Both the position numbers and the translations under genes were made by a program. A DNA stretch of 64,000 nt from Ralstonia sp. RRA (GTDB lineage: Bacteria; Pseudomonadota; Gammaproteobacteria; Burkholderiales; Burkholderiaceae). Below the pieces are notes generated by a model, which worked only from the letters and a program-made list of their open reading frames with translations, did not search any database and was not told the DNA's origin. The DNA lies in NCBI RefSeq assembly GCF_037023145.1, contig NZ_CP146091.1, positions 1,860,001-1,924,000 of the forward strand, given 5' to 3'. Shown here piece by piece: positions 49,229-59,373 of the stretch (position 1 is its first letter; every line of letters starts with the position of its first letter).

Positions 49229-50338
49229 TTAAGCGGCGGATTGCACGGTTGGCTGTGCGCTGCCCTGGGCGAACACACGAATGGCACGCGGACGCACCAC
49301 CAGCGTTTCGCCTTCACGGAAACCCTCGGCGCGGAAGCGCTCGATGGGCAGGGAGACTTCGATAACGTCGTCGGTGTCTTCGCGCTCCAGCTCCAGCTGT
49401 GCGACGGCGCCCAGCGTGAGCGCGCGGCGCAGCGTCACGGGGATGCCTTCGGCGCCGGGCGCATAGCGCTCCAGGTCGATCTCGTGCGGGCGGACAAACG
49501 CCACCGCTTGATCAGCACGCGACGAATCCACACCGCCCGATGGCACGGTGATGGACGCATCGCCCACATGCAGCACGCTGCCGCCCTCGCCTTCTTCCAG
49601 GCGGCCGTGGAACAGGTTCACATTGCCGAGGAAGCCATAGACGAACGGCGTGGCCGGCGTGTTGTAGACGGTAGCCGGGCTGCCGACCTGCTCCACCTGC
49701 CCACGGTTCATCAGCACCACGTTGTCGGCCACCTCCAGCGCCTCTTCCTGATCGTGCGTGACGAACAGGCTGGTGACATGCAGATCGTCATGCAGGCGGC
49801 GCAGCCAGCGGCGCAGTTCCTTGCGCACCTTGGCATCGAGCGCCCCGAACGGCTCATCGAGCAGCAGCACGCGCGGCTCCACCGCCAGTGCACGCGCCAA
49901 CGCAATCCGCTGACGCTGCCCGCCCGACAGTTGCGGCGGATAGCGATCGGCCAGCCAGTCCAGTTGCACCAGCTCCAGCAACTCTTTCACCTTGGCGCGG
50001 ATCTTCTCTTCGCTGGGCCGCTGCGCACGCGGTTTCACGCGCAGGCCGAAGGCGACGTTCTCGAACACCGTCATGTGCTTGAACAGCGCGTAGTGCTGGA
50101 ACACGAAGCCCACCTGGCGTTCGCGCACGTGCTGGTCCGATGCATCTTCACCGTTCAGATGGATGCTGCCCGAATCCGCATGCTCCAACCCCGCGATGAT
50201 GCGCAGCAGCGTGGTCTTGCCGCAGCCCGACGGGCCCAGCAGCGCGGTCAGCTCGCCTTGCTTGAAATCGAGCGAGACATCGTTGAGGGCGATGAAGTTG
50301 CCGAAGCGCTTGGTGATATGTTGAACCTGGATGCTCAT
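49229..50338 (-). CDS. cysA: Sulfate/thiosulfate ABC transporter ATP-binding protein CysA
   Basis: This 369-residue ATPase has Walker [10 protein letters not shown] near residue 35, signature LSGGQRQR, Walker B with [11 protein letters not shown], and the switch histidine in [11 protein letters not shown]. The C-terminal 130 residues form a TOBE/regulatory domain with [11 protein letters not shown] and [11 protein letters not shown]. It powers sulfate uptake with CysT and CysW. The start overlaps the cysW stop (ATGA). Confidence 0.95.
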   Translation of the reverse strand: MSIQVQHITKRFGNFIALNDVSLDFKQGELTALLGPSGCGKTTLLRIIAGLEHADSGSIHLNGEDASDQHVRERQVGFVFQHYALFKHMTVFENVAFGLRVKPRAQRPSEEKIRAKVKELLELVQLDWLADRYPPQLSGGQRQRIALARALAVEPRVLLLDEPFGALDAKVRKELRRWLRRLHDDLHVTSLFVTHDQEEALEVADNVVLMNRGQVEQVGSPATVYNTPATPFVYGFLGNVNLFHGRLEEGEGGSVLHVGDASITVPSGGVDSSRADQAVAFVRPHEIDLERYAPGAEGIPVTLRRALTLGAVAQLELEREDTDDVIEVSLPIERFRAEGFREGETLVVRPRAIRVFAQGSAQPTVQSAA

Positions 50339-51321
50339 GCTGCGCTCCCTTCGAGCGGAGATTGCACGGAGACGTGCGAATTCGAAACGGATGTGGTTTG
50401 CTGCGTGGCGGCGCGCTGACCGGGGCCCTCGCCCACGCCGGCATCTGCGTCAGCCAGTTCACGGCGGCTGCGCCATTCGACCAGCGTCTTGAGGCCAAGC
50501 GTCACCAGCGCCAGCAGGGTCAGCAGCGAGGCCACGGCAAACGCCGCCGCGAAGTTGTATTCGTTGTAGAGAATTTCGACATGCAGCGGCATCGTGTTGG
50601 TCAGCCCGCGAATGTGGCCCGACACCACCGACACCGCACCAAACTCACCCATCGCCCGCGCATTGCAGAGGATCACACCGTACAGCAGACCCCACTTGAT
50701 GTTCGGCAGCGTCACGCGGAAGAAGGTCTGCCAGCCTGATGCACCCAGCACGATGGCGGCCTCTTCCTCTTCGCTGCCCTGCGCCTGCATGAGCGGAATC
50801 AGCTCGCGCGCCACGAATGGAAACGTGACGAACACGGTGGCCAGCACGATGCCCGGCACGGCAAAGATGATCTTGAAATCGTGGTCGGAGAGGTACGGCC
50901 CGAACCAACCCCGCGCGCCGAACAGCAGCACGTAGATCAGCCCTGCGATGACCGGCGACACCGAGAACGGCAAGTCGATCAGCGTCAGCAGCAGGTTCTT
51001 GCCGCGAAACTCGAACTTGGCAATCGCCCACGCCGCCGCCACGCCAAACACCACGTTCAGCGGTACGGCAATCGCCGCGACGGTCAGCGTCAGGTAAATC
51101 GCCGACAGCGCATCGGGTTCGATCAGGGCTTCGAGATAAACGTCCACACCCTTCTTGAATGCCTCGTAGAACACGCTCGCCAGCGGCACGAACAGGAACA
51201 GCGCGAGAAACACGAACGACACGAGGATCAGCGTCGCACGCACCCAGGCGGATTCCACCGTGGCACCACGCCGTGCGGCAACCGGTGCCGCGCCAAGTTG
51301 ACGGGAAACAGTACCGGCCAT
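50335..51321 (-). CDS. cysW: Sulfate ABC transporter permease CysW
   Basis: This 328-residue inner-membrane permease has six predicted helices after a longer N-terminal extension. It contains the EAA-type loop [32 protein letters not shown] that contacts CysA, and a characteristic [21 protein letters not shown] segment. It forms the sulfate channel with CysT, encoded 2 bases upstream. Confidence 0.94.
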   Translation of the reverse strand: MAGTVSRQLGAAPVAARRGATVESAWVRATLILVSFVFLALFLFVPLASVFYEAFKKGVDVYLEALIEPDALSAIYLTLTVAAIAVPLNVVFGVAAAWAIAKFEFRGKNLLLTLIDLPFSVSPVIAGLIYVLLFGARGWFGPYLSDHDFKIIFAVPGIVLATVFVTFPFVARELIPLMQAQGSEEEEAAIVLGASGWQTFFRVTLPNIKWGLLYGVILCNARAMGEFGAVSVVSGHIRGLTNTMPLHVEILYNEYNFAAAFAVASLLTLLALVTLGLKTLVEWRSRRELADADAGVGEGPGQRAATQQTTSVSNSHVSVQSPLEGSAA

Positions 51322-51322
51322 G

Positions 51323-52234
51323 TCAGGCTCCTGCCGCGCTGGTGATCAAGGTTTCGGGGGCACGCTCGATGGTGTCATTGCGATTGCCGCGGCGGCGCGT
51401 CCAGGCTTGCAGCAGGTTGATCACCAGCAGCAGCGTGAACGAGATACCCAGCATGACGACAGCGATGGCTGTGGCGCCTGCGTAATCGAATTGCTCGAGC
51501 TTGGAATAGATCATCAGCGGCGTGATCTCGGAGACCATCGGCATGTTGCCGGCGATGAAGATGACCGAGCCGTATTCACCCGTGGCTCGAGCAAACGACA
51601 GCGCAAAGCCAGTCAGCAGCGCGGGCAGCAAGGTCGGCAGGATCACGCGGGTAAAGGTCTGCCAGCGCGTGGCGCCCAGGCTGGCGGCAGCTTCTTCCAG
51701 CTCGGTTTCCAAGTCTTCGAGCACCGGCTGCACCGTGCGCACCACAAACGGCAGACCGATGAAGGTGAGCGCCACCACAATGCCCAGCGGCGTGAAGGCA
51801 ACCTTCAGCCCAAGCGGCTCCAGGCGCGAGCCGATCCAGCCATTCGGCGCATACAGCGCGGTGAGCGCAATGCCTGCCACCGCAGTCGGCAGCGCAAACG
51901 GCAGGTCGACCAGTGCATCAATCACGCGCTTGCCCGGAAAGCGATAGCGCACCAGCACCCATGCCACGATCAGCCCGAACACGAGGTTGACCACCGCCGC
52001 AATCAACGACGCGCCAAACGTCAGCTTGTACGACGCCACCACACGCGGCGCGGTGACCGTGGTCCAGAACGCATCCCACGTCATCGTGAACGTCTTGAGG
52101 ACGGTCGCCGACAGCGGGATCAGGACGATCAGCGCGAGGTACAGCAGCGAAAAGCCCAGCGCCAGCCCGAAACCGGGGAGCACGTTGGCAGGCTTACGCC
52201 GCGCGGGAGGAAACAACGCAGAGGACAGGCTCAT
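51323..52234 (-). CDS. cysT: Sulfate ABC transporter permease CysT
   Basis: This 303-residue permease has six membrane helices and the EAA loop [37 protein letters not shown] and [15 protein letters not shown] are CysT/CysU marks. The start is ATG 52234; an in-frame GTG at 52273 is less likely because family proteins start with a short tail before helix 1. It is the first of the cysTWA genes, 120 bases downstream of the hydrolase gene, so it may have its own promoter. Confidence 0.94.
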   Translation of the reverse strand: MSLSSALFPPARRKPANVLPGFGLALGFSLLYLALIVLIPLSATVLKTFTMTWDAFWTTVTAPRVVASYKLTFGASLIAAVVNLVFGLIVAWVLVRYRFPGKRVIDALVDLPFALPTAVAGIALTALYAPNGWIGSRLEPLGLKVAFTPLGIVVALTFIGLPFVVRTVQPVLEDLETELEEAAASLGATRWQTFTRVILPTLLPALLTGFALSFARATGEYGSVIFIAGNMPMVSEITPLMIYSKLEQFDYAGATAIAVVMLGISFTLLLVINLLQAWTRRRGNRNDTIERAPETLITSAAGA

Positions 52235-52354
52235 CAGCGCAACCGATAAAAATGGCCGCAAAGCGAAAAACACTGCGGCCGATATGCAGATGAACCAATT
52301 GTGGCGAACTGTTCTTATGACGAAAACGAATATTTACGCATGTGCATCATCGTT

Positions 52355-53059
52355 CTAGATATAAGGAGTGCTCGGTAAGACATCCCACTGTGCTTGCCAG
52401 TCTGCGCCATCACGGGTGGCGTCTTGTGCACATGCACGGCCGATCAGGCGATCGAGCAGCGCAAGGCCGGCGTCCCATTCGCCCAGGTTGGAGTCGGCGT
52501 TGATGTGGCCGGCCTCCCCCGCATCGACCAGTTCGACGCCCCAGCGCGAGCCCCAGTCGACGGCGTAGCAGTGCGGCATCCACGGATCATTGCGGCTGGC
52601 AACGAGCACGGCGGGAAACGGCAAGGTGCGCTGCGGTAGCAGATCGCGCACGCCAAATTTGTCCGGATCGGCCGGCGCGACGAGCAGGATGCCGGCGACC
52701 GAATTGCGGGCGCCTTGTGCCTGGGTGGCCCAATGAATCGATGCCAGGCAGCCGAAGCTGTGCGCCACGAGAATCACCCGGCGCTTGTGGCGAGACGCGG
52801 CACGCTCGGCCAACGCAGCGCGCACCGTTTCACCCACGCGCGCAGACCAGCGCGGCAGCTCGGGCGTCGACCAATCTGTCTGTTCGACACGACGCCATTC
52901 CGGAAAGCGCGCCTCCCAGCGCGTCTGCCAGTGTCCGGGGCCGCTGCCATGCAGACCGGGCACCGTGACGATTGCCACATCGGCCGGCCAGTGCCAATCG
53001 CGCGTCGCGCGTTTGCCCGGCGAGGTATCGGGCGAAGTTGCCAATGCGCTGCGTGCCAT
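52355..53059 (-). CDS. RBBP9/YdeN-type alpha/beta hydrolase
   Basis: This 234-residue alpha/beta hydrolase has VTVPGLHGSGPGHWQTRWEARFPEWRRVEQTDW at the start, the nucleophile serine in VILVAHSFGCLASIHW (GXSXG type), an acidic residue in ASRNDPWM and the catalytic histidine in AGHINADSNLGEW. These match the RBBP9/YdeN serine hydrolases. The substrate is unknown. Its position inside the sulfur locus, between the EAL-like gene and cysT, suggests it is coexpressed under sulfur limitation. Confidence 0.83.
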   Translation of the reverse strand: MARSALATSPDTSPGKRATRDWHWPADVAIVTVPGLHGSGPGHWQTRWEARFPEWRRVEQTDWSTPELPRWSARVGETVRAALAERAASRHKRRVILVAHSFGCLASIHWATQAQGARNSVAGILLVAPADPDKFGVRDLLPQRTLPFPAVLVASRNDPWMPHCYAVDWGSRWGVELVDAGEAGHINADSNLGEWDAGLALLDRLIGRACAQDATRDGADWQAQWDVLPSTPYI

Positions 53060-53103
53060 GAAACCTTCCTTGGGGCCGCCCGCCGGGTGACCCGGCGAGG
53101 CCG

Positions 53104-54006
53104 CTATTCAATGAGAGAAAAACCTGCGCATTGCTGCTGCACCAGCGGCGCCTGCGCCATCGGTGCGCGCGTGGATGACGCCAGCACCAGGGGCTCGGGC
53201 GCAGCCACAGGCTCCGGCTCCGGCTCCGCGCCGGGCAATACGCTGCCCTGCACGTGGGTGATACCGGCTGCACGCGCCAGTTCCAGGTCGCTCGGGCGCT
53301 CGCAGCGGCGCAGGGTCAGCGTGATGCCCAGCTCGCGCGCAGATTCGGCCAGCGACACCACGTGCCGCGTCACCCAATCGCGCCGCGCATCGAGCTTCAG
53401 ATACGCGGGCTTCGCATGTACCAGCAATGCGCCCGCTTCCGCCGGGTCTGACGCCTGCACCGCTACGGCAAAGCCGTTGCGCCGGTAGTTGTCCACCACG
53501 AACAGCAGCAGACCCAGATCGTCATTGGCCGTGGACGGCACCTGGATGACGAACTGCTCCGGCGACAGCCCCAGCGCCACCACCGCGCGGTGGAACGCCT
53601 TGCCGTGGTCGGCCGCCACCGCCGCCAGCAGGCGGCCGTGCACGTTGACGACCAGCCGCCGCGCATCGGTGCGGGCAAAGTAGTTGAGCGTATGCACCAG
53701 CCGGCACAGGCGATCGAGTTCCACCAGCGTGCTGTCGTCCGACGCCAGCGAGAACAGCTTCCACGGGTTCAGGCCCAGATCGCCGTCGCGCGTCCACGTG
53801 CGCATGAGCGCTTCGTGGCCGGCGAGCGCCAGCGTGCCGTCAGCGGCAAGCTGCCAGACCGGTTCAAACAGGCTGGTGAGCGAGCTGTGGAAGAACTGGC
53901 CCTGCACGCGGCCGCTGGCGTCGCGCCACAGTTGGCGGTCCGGCGTCGGGGCACTCGGCAGGGTGCCGAGAAATTGTGCGAGTGCGGTGGTGTGCATGAG
54001 ACTCAT
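53104..54006 (-). CDS. Degenerate EAL-domain protein in the sulfur locus
   Basis: This 300-residue protein is recognisable as an EAL c-di-GMP phosphodiesterase fold: FEPVWQL..GHEALMR (Glu 65-Ala-Leu), VVNVHG (Asn 121), YLKLD (Lys 204) and VQGSV (Gln 253). But other catalytic residues are missing. The metal glutamate of the ExxE strand is Gln 155 (FVIQVPS), the DDFGTG loop is AVQASD (about 182-187), and the glutamate of the AEGVE motif falls on Arg 233/234. It cannot be an active phosphodiesterase by known rules, so c-di-GMP binding or protein binding is more likely. No GGDEF domain and no membrane segment are present. The C-terminus is a Pro/Glu-rich tail. Confidence 0.75.
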   Translation of the reverse strand: MSLMHTTALAQFLGTLPSAPTPDRQLWRDASGRVQGQFFHSSLTSLFEPVWQLAADGTLALAGHEALMRTWTRDGDLGLNPWKLFSLASDDSTLVELDRLCRLVHTLNYFARTDARRLVVNVHGRLLAAVAADHGKAFHRAVVALGLSPEQFVIQVPSTANDDLGLLLFVVDNYRRNGFAVAVQASDPAEAGALLVHAKPAYLKLDARRDWVTRHVVSLAESARELGITLTLRRCERPSDLELARAAGITHVQGSVLPGAEPEPEPVAAPEPLVLASSTRAPMAQAPLVQQQCAGFSLIE

Positions 54007-54056
54007 GGGATGGGGCTCCTGGATGTTCCTACTAGGTCGCCGTCTCCTCCCCGTCC

Positions 54057-54272
54057 TTACAGTTTGGCGATCGAGACTTCTGTCGCCTTCACCAGCGCAA
54101 CCACTTCACTGCCGATCTTGAGGCCGAGGCTATCGACCGAGCGCGTGGTGATGACCGAAGTGACGATGCCGGCCGGGGTCTCCACATCGATCTCCGAGAG
54201 CACATCGCCCCGGATGATCTCTTTGAGCTGCCCACGAAATTGGTTGCGTACGTTAATCGCTTGGATAGTCAT
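54057..54272 (-). CDS. Molbindin-like TOBE (Mop) domain protein
   Basis: This 71-residue single Mop/TOBE domain contains NVRNQFRGQLKEIIRGDVLSEIDVETPAGIVTSVITTRSVDSLGLKIGSEVVALVKATEVSI, in pieces typical of molbindins, which oligomerise and bind molybdate or related oxyanions. In a sulfate/sulfonate locus it may buffer oxyanions such as molybdate entering through sulfate-type transporters. The start has AAGGAA six bases upstream. Confidence 0.85.
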   Translation of the reverse strand: MTIQAINVRNQFRGQLKEIIRGDVLSEIDVETPAGIVTSVITTRSVDSLGLKIGSEVVALVKATEVSIAKL

Positions 54273-54342
54273 GATGTTCCTTCTTAGATGACAACGGCAC
54301 TACGTGCCAATGAATGTTTTCAGGAGAAAGGTTTGCGGCGTC

Positions 54343-55197
54343 TTACACCGCCCAGCGCACGGCCGTGGCCGACACGTCCAGGGGTGATGTCCACGCCGTG
54401 TGCGAGCGCACATCGGTCACCTCATTGGCCACCTCATTCGGATCGATCTTGCGCTGCATCACACGGTTGAGGATGGCCTCTTCCAGCCGTGCAAACGCGG
54501 GCGAACCCCGGTGGCGCGGGCGCGGCAAGTCGATACGTTCATCCAGCGCGATGCGGCCGTCTTCGATCAGCACCACACGGTCAGCCAGTGCCACTGCCTC
54601 GGCCACGTCGTGCGTGACCAGCACGGCGGTAAAGCCCAGGCGCTGCCACAGGCCTTCGATCAGGTTCTGCATGTCGATGCGGGTGAGCGCATCGAGCGCG
54701 CCCAGCGGTTCATCCAGCAGCAGCAGGCGTGGGCGGTGCACCAATGCACGGGCCAACGCCACACGCTGGCGTTGCCCACCCGACAGGCGTGCCGGCCACT
54801 CACCTGCCCGCTCCTCCAGGCCCACTTGCGCTAGCACTTCAGCAGCTTGCGCACGCTGCGTTTTCGGCAAGCCGAGGGCTACGTTGTCGAGCACCTTCTT
54901 CCACGGCAGCAGGCGTGCGTCCTGGAACATCACACGGGCATCGTCATGCAGACCATCTTCGGCATCACCATCGCGGCGCAGGTGGCCATCGTCGACACCT
55001 TCCAGCCCAGCAATCAACCGCAGCAGCGTGCTCTTGCCGCAGCCGCTGCGCCCGACGATGACGACAAACTCGCCCGGCGTAATCTCAAGATCGATGCCGT
55101 GCAGCACTTCACGATCGCCATAACGTTTGACGACGTGTTCGATGTGCAAGGCCGTGCCGGCCAGCGCGGCGTGTTCGGTAGCGTTGCTTTGCATCAT
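54343..55197 (-). CDS. ssuB: Alkanesulfonate ABC transporter ATP-binding protein SsuB
   Basis: This 284-residue ATPase has Walker [10 protein letters not shown], signature LSGGQRQR, Walker [13 protein letters not shown] and the switch histidine [14 protein letters not shown]. The [21 protein letters not shown] segment is typical of the SsuB/TauB/NrtD group. It energises SsuC. The start is ATG 55197 with GAGGAGAAC just upstream; the longer open frame overlaps ssuC and is ignored. Confidence 0.92.
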   Translation of the reverse strand: MMQSNATEHAALAGTALHIEHVVKRYGDREVLHGIDLEITPGEFVVIVGRSGCGKSTLLRLIAGLEGVDDGHLRRDGDAEDGLHDDARVMFQDARLLPWKKVLDNVALGLPKTQRAQAAEVLAQVGLEERAGEWPARLSGGQRQRVALARALVHRPRLLLLDEPLGALDALTRIDMQNLIEGLWQRLGFTAVLVTHDVAEAVALADRVVLIEDGRIALDERIDLPRPRHRGSPAFARLEEAILNRVMQRKIDPNEVANEVTDVRSHTAWTSPLDVSATAVRWAV

Positions 55198-55204
55198 GTT
55201 CTCC

Positions 55205-55999
55205 TCAGGCAGCCGCTTGATAGCCGGGGTGCCAGCGCAGCCAGAAGCGCTCCAGGGCACGCGACAGCAAGTCAGCCAGCTTGCCCAGCAGCGCGTAGAG
55301 CAGGATGCCAAGCAGCACCACGTCGGTCTGCAGGAACTCGCGCGCATTCATCGTCATGTAGCCAATGCCGGCTTGTGCGGAGACCGTCTCAGCGACGATC
55401 AACGTCACCCACATCAGCCCCAACGAGAACCGCACGCCCACCAGGATCTGCGGCAGCGCACCGGGCAAGATCACCTCGCGATACAGCTGCGCACGCGACA
55501 GACCATAGCTGCGCGCCATCTCCACCAGCGCAGGATCGACCGAGCGGATGCCGTGATACGTGTTCAGGTAGATCGGGAAGAACACGCCCAGCGACACCAG
55601 AAACAGCTTGGCCGATTCATCAATACCGAACCACAGAATCACCAGCGGAATCAGCGCCAGTACGGGGATGTTGCGGATCATCTGCAGCGTGGTGTCGAGC
55701 AGTGTCTCAGCGGTGCGGAACGTGCCGGTCAGCAGCCCCAGCGCCAGCCCGAGCGAGCCGCCAATCGCAAAGCCCAGCAGTGCGCGCCACGTGCTCACCG
55801 CCACGTGCGTCCACAACTCACCCGAGCGCGCGAGCGCAATGGCGGATTTGGCCACGTCCGGCGGCGCCGGCAGGATGCGGTTCGACAGCCAGCCCCATTG
55901 CGCCGACGCCTGCCACAGCACCAGCAGCACCAGCGGCACGATCCACGGCGTCAGACGCTTGCGCGCCGCACGCAGGAAGGTGTTCTGTTTTGATGCCAT
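55205..55999 (-). CDS. ssuC: Alkanesulfonate ABC transporter permease SsuC
   Basis: This is a 264-residue permease with about six helices. The EAA-like loop [39 protein letters not shown] is the hallmark of the SsuC/TauC family. It forms the channel with SsuB, encoded 7 bases downstream, and takes substrate from the SsuA proteins. Confidence 0.93.
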   Translation of the reverse strand: MASKQNTFLRAARKRLTPWIVPLVLLVLWQASAQWGWLSNRILPAPPDVAKSAIALARSGELWTHVAVSTWRALLGFAIGGSLGLALGLLTGTFRTAETLLDTTLQMIRNIPVLALIPLVILWFGIDESAKLFLVSLGVFFPIYLNTYHGIRSVDPALVEMARSYGLSRAQLYREVILPGALPQILVGVRFSLGLMWVTLIVAETVSAQAGIGYMTMNAREFLQTDVVLLGILLYALLGKLADLLSRALERFWLRWHPGYQAAA

Positions 56000-56011
56000 G
56001 CGCCTGCCCCT

Positions 56012-57175
56012 TCAGCTTGCTGCCACTTTGGGCACGATGCCGGTGGCGATCACCTCGCCAAACGGCCCGTTCAGCACGTTGCCCGGCAGCTTTTCACGCA
56101 CCGAGCGCGGCAGCAGCGGGAACACCAGTTCGGCAAAGCGGTACGCCTCTTCCAGATGCGGGTAGCCGGAGAGCACGAACGTATCGATGCCCAGATCGGC
56201 GTATTCCTTCATGCGCGCGGCCACCGTTTGCGGATCGCCCACCAGCGCCGTGCCGGCACCGCCGCGCACCAGACCCACGCCTGCCCACAGGTTCGGGCTG
56301 ATTTCCAGATCGGCACGGCTGCGCTTGGCACCGCCTGCGTGCAGGGCAGCCATGCGCTGCTGGCCGGCCGAATCCATCTTGCGGAAGGCTTCCTGCGCGC
56401 GGGCGACGGTGTCGTCATCCAGCTTGCTGATCAGCTTGTCCGCGGCTTGCCAGGCTTCCTCGTCCGTCTCGCGCACGATCACGTGGAGGCGGATGCCGAA
56501 GCGCACCGTGCGGCCGTGCTTGGCGGCGCGCTTGCGCACGTCGGCCAGCTTCTCGGCCACGGCAGCAGGCGGTTCGCCCCAGGTGAGATACGTGTCGACC
56601 TGCTCTGCCGCCAGCTCATGCGCGGCTTCCGACGAGCCGCCGAAGTACACCGGCGGATGCGGCTTCTGCACAGGCGGGTACAGCACCTTTGCGCCCTTCA
56701 CGCTCAGGTGCTTGCCGGTGTAGTCCAGCGCCGCGCCCTCATGGCTCGCGGCCAGCGTCTCGCGCCAGATGCGGATGAACTCTTCCGAGGCTTCGTAGCG
56801 TTCTGCGTGATTGAGGAACAGACCATCGCCCTCCAGCTCAGCCGGGTCGCCACCCGTCACAAGATTCACCAGCAGGCGACCTTGCGAGAGGCGGTCGTAC
56901 GTAGCGGCCATGCGAGCAGCCAGCGTCGGTGCCATCAGGCCGGGGCGCACGGCCACCAGAAAGCGCAGGCGCTTCGTCACCGGAATCAGGCTGGCGGCGA
57001 CGATCCACGGGTCTTCGCACGAGCGGCCGGTGGGGATCAGCACGCCCTCGTAGCCGAGCGTGTCGGCGGCCACGGCCACCTGCTGCAGATAGGTTTGATC
57101 AACTTGGCGCGCGCCTTCGGCAGTACCGAGATAGCGACTGTCGCCGTGGGTGGGGATGAACCAGAAGACTTGCAT
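56012..57175 (-). CDS. ssuD: FMNH2-dependent alkanesulfonate monooxygenase SsuD
   Basis: This 387-residue enzyme uses reduced flavin from SsuE and oxygen to split alkanesulfonates into aldehyde and sulfite. The opening [23 protein letters not shown] with Cys 53 (the conserved active-site cysteine), [14 protein letters not shown], and [12 protein letters not shown] with the Arg/His pair are all SsuD marks. It is between ssuA and ssuC with short gaps of 12 and 36 bases. Confidence 0.95.
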   Translation of the reverse strand: MQVFWFIPTHGDSRYLGTAEGARQVDQTYLQQVAVAADTLGYEGVLIPTGRSCEDPWIVAASLIPVTKRLRFLVAVRPGLMAPTLAARMAATYDRLSQGRLLVNLVTGGDPAELEGDGLFLNHAERYEASEEFIRIWRETLAASHEGAALDYTGKHLSVKGAKVLYPPVQKPHPPVYFGGSSEAAHELAAEQVDTYLTWGEPPAAVAEKLADVRKRAAKHGRTVRFGIRLHVIVRETDEEAWQAADKLISKLDDDTVARAQEAFRKMDSAGQQRMAALHAGGAKRSRADLEISPNLWAGVGLVRGGAGTALVGDPQTVAARMKEYADLGIDTFVLSGYPHLEEAYRFAELVFPLLPRSVREKLPGNVLNGPFGEVIATGIVPKVAAS

Positions 57176-57211
57176 GATGGTTTCCTTGGATTGTGTTGTT
57201 CTCAGATCAAC

Positions 57212-58234
57212 TCACGCGCGAGCGATGGCCAACTGCGCCGGCGTCGGATGCCACACGATGTCCAGCGGCTTGACCGCACGCGGAATCAGCCCGAGCCCGT
57301 GGAAGGCATCCGCCACGCGCTGCTGCTCGGCAATCGCCTCTGGCGTGACGGGCCGCACAGGCGACGGCGGCCGGCGCGACAGGAACAGATGCACCGTCGC
57401 CAGCGACAGCCCAGAGAACTCCGCAATGCGCTGCGCAGCCTCCTTGCGGTTCTCCTGCACAAGCCGATCCGCGCGCGACAGCTCCGCAAAGATCGCGGCG
57501 ATGGCGTCGCCATGCTTCTCGGTGAACGCGGTCGGCGCGAAGTAGAACGAGTTGTTGGACGACAACGTGCGGCCCGTCGCCAGCACGCGCGGCTTGATGG
57601 CGAGTTCCGTGGCGGCGTAGTACGGATCCCAGATGCCCCAGGCGTCCACGGCGCCGCGCTCAAAGGCGGCACGTGCGTCGGCGGGCGTCAGGTACACGGG
57701 CTGGATGTCGGCAAAGGTCAGGCCGCCCTTCTGCAGGCCGCGCACGATCAGGAAATGCGCGCTCGACCCCTTCTGCAACGCGACACGCTTGCCCTTCAGG
57801 TCCGCCAGCGTCTTGAGCGACGAGTCCTGCTGCACGAGGATGGCCGAACTGTCCGGCTTGGGCGGCTCCACGCCCACGTAGCGCAAGTCCTTGCCCGCCG
57901 CCTGCGCAAACACGGGCGGCGTATCGCCGGTAATCGCCAAGTCCAGGCTGCCGGCGGACAACGCTTCCAGTTGCTGCGGCCCGGCCGGAAACTCCAGCCA
58001 ACTCACCTTCGTGCCCGGAAAGCGCTGCTCCAGCGCGCGGTTCTCCTTGACGATGACGAGGTTGACCGCGCTCTTCTGAAAGCCAATGCGCAGTTGCGCG
58101 GGCGGCGCGATCTTCGGCAGGTTGGCAGGGGCGCCGGCAGCGTTCGCAGCATGCGCGACGGAGCCCAGCGCCGCCAGCGATGCCCCGGCGGCCGAGGCCG
58201 TCAGCAAACGGCGGCGTTGAATATCAATGGTCAT
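57212..58234 (-). CDS. ssuA: Alkanesulfonate-binding protein, SsuA paralogue with Tat-type signal
   Basis: This 340-residue periplasmic binding protein has an N-terminal signal with twin arginines (QRRRLLTASAAG), suggesting Tat export. The mature part shares LRIGFQK, EFPAGPQQLEALSAGSLDLAITGDTPPVFAQAAG and QPVYLTPADARAAFERGAVDAW with the next gene, so the two are paralogues. The ATG at 58234 lies just after the ssuA2 stop at 58240. Different ligand-pocket residues probably give different sulfonate preferences; that is inference. Confidence 0.9.
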   Translation of the reverse strand: MTIDIQRRRLLTASAAGASLAALGSVAHAANAAGAPANLPKIAPPAQLRIGFQKSAVNLVIVKENRALEQRFPGTKVSWLEFPAGPQQLEALSAGSLDLAITGDTPPVFAQAAGKDLRYVGVEPPKPDSSAILVQQDSSLKTLADLKGKRVALQKGSSAHFLIVRGLQKGGLTFADIQPVYLTPADARAAFERGAVDAWGIWDPYYAATELAIKPRVLATGRTLSSNNSFYFAPTAFTEKHGDAIAAIFAELSRADRLVQENRKEAAQRIAEFSGLSLATVHLFLSRRPPSPVRPVTPEAIAEQQRVADAFHGLGLIPRAVKPLDIVWHPTPAQLAIARA

Positions 58235-58239
58235 GGCGA

Positions 58240-59244
58240 TCAGCGAGCTGCTTGTTGCGTGGTCGGTTGCGCGTTCGGATTCCAGGCGGAATCCGCCACC
58301 TTCACCGGGCGCGGGATCAGCTTGAGCGCGTGGAACGTGTCGGCAATGCGTTGCTGATCCGCCAGGGCTTCCGCACTGACCGGCTGGATGCCGTAAACAA
58401 TGCGCGAGACCGAACGGGTCACCACTGCTGGCTCCAGACCCAGTTGCGGGCCGAGGATGGTCGTCACGTCTTTCGGGTTGGCCGCGGCCCACGTGTCGGT
58501 CTTCTTGAGCTCATCGAGCACGATGTTCAGCACATCGGGCCGCGCAGATGCATAGCCCTTCGATGCCAGGAAGTACTGCGAGTTGTTGACCACGCCCGTG
58601 CCGTCAGCCAGCACACGTGCGCCGAGCTGCTGCTCGGCAGCCGCAAAGAACGGGTCCCAGATCACCCAGGCATCAATGGCGCCGCGCTCGAAGGCGGCAC
58701 GTGCATCGGCGGGCGTCAGGTAGACGGGCTGGATGTCGCTGTAGGGCACGTTGGCCTTCTCCAGCAGCTTGACCAGCAGGTAGTGCACGTTCGAGCCCTT
58801 GTTGAAGGCAACGCGCTTGCCTTTCAGATCCGTCACGCTCTTGAGCGGCGAATTCTTGGGCACGATGATCGCCTCGCCGGCCGGTGCGGGCGGTTGGTTG
58901 CCGACGTAGACGAGGTGAGCACCGGCGGCCAGCGCGAAGATCGGTGGCGCTTCGCCCGTGGTGCCGAAGTCGACGGCCCCCACGTTCAGGCCTTCGAGCA
59001 ATTGCGGGCCAGCCGGAAACTCCGTCCACTTCACTTCAATGCCTTGCGAAGCGAGGCGCTTTTCCAGCGTGCCGCGCGCCTTGAGCACAGTCAGCGTGCC
59101 GTATTTCTGATAGCCGATGCGGAGCTGCTTTGCAGCGGTTGGGGGCGGCGTATCGCTATTGGCAAACGCGGCCGGTGCACCCAACGTGGCGAGCAGCGTG
59201 GCGGCAATGGTCAGGGTCCTGCGCAGGGGCGAGTGGGCTTTCAT
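58240..59244 (-). CDS. ssuA: Alkanesulfonate-binding protein, SsuA paralogue with Sec signal
   Basis: This 334-residue binding protein has a standard Sec signal (LTIAATLLATLGAPAAFA, cleavage after residue 28). It shares the same core motifs as the neighbouring paralogue, EFPAGPQLLEGLNVGAVDFGTTGEAPPIFALAAG and AFERGAIDAW. It comes first in transcription order, 129 bases after ssuE. The two copies in tandem, ahead of ssuD, feed one SsuBC transporter. Confidence 0.92.
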   Translation of the reverse strand: MKAHSPLRRTLTIAATLLATLGAPAAFANSDTPPPTAAKQLRIGYQKYGTLTVLKARGTLEKRLASQGIEVKWTEFPAGPQLLEGLNVGAVDFGTTGEAPPIFALAAGAHLVYVGNQPPAPAGEAIIVPKNSPLKSVTDLKGKRVAFNKGSNVHYLLVKLLEKANVPYSDIQPVYLTPADARAAFERGAIDAWVIWDPFFAAAEQQLGARVLADGTGVVNNSQYFLASKGYASARPDVLNIVLDELKKTDTWAAANPKDVTTILGPQLGLEPAVVTRSVSRIVYGIQPVSAEALADQQRIADTFHALKLIPRPVKVADSAWNPNAQPTTQQAAR

Positions 59245-59373
59245 GATTCAGTCGATCAGGGATGTAAGGGCGGCACGATCCGCGCGCAGGCGCTGCGCGG
59301 CATGACAACAACGGGAAAGCGTCGGGGACGCGTCGGCGATGCAAGCGGTGCGCTCAGCGCACCCGCTATGGCA

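Noticed and set aside
56156..58357. 733-codon plus-strand open frame across ssuD and ssuA
   Set aside because: It spans two clear minus-strand genes and their gap; it is a composition artefact of GC-rich DNA.
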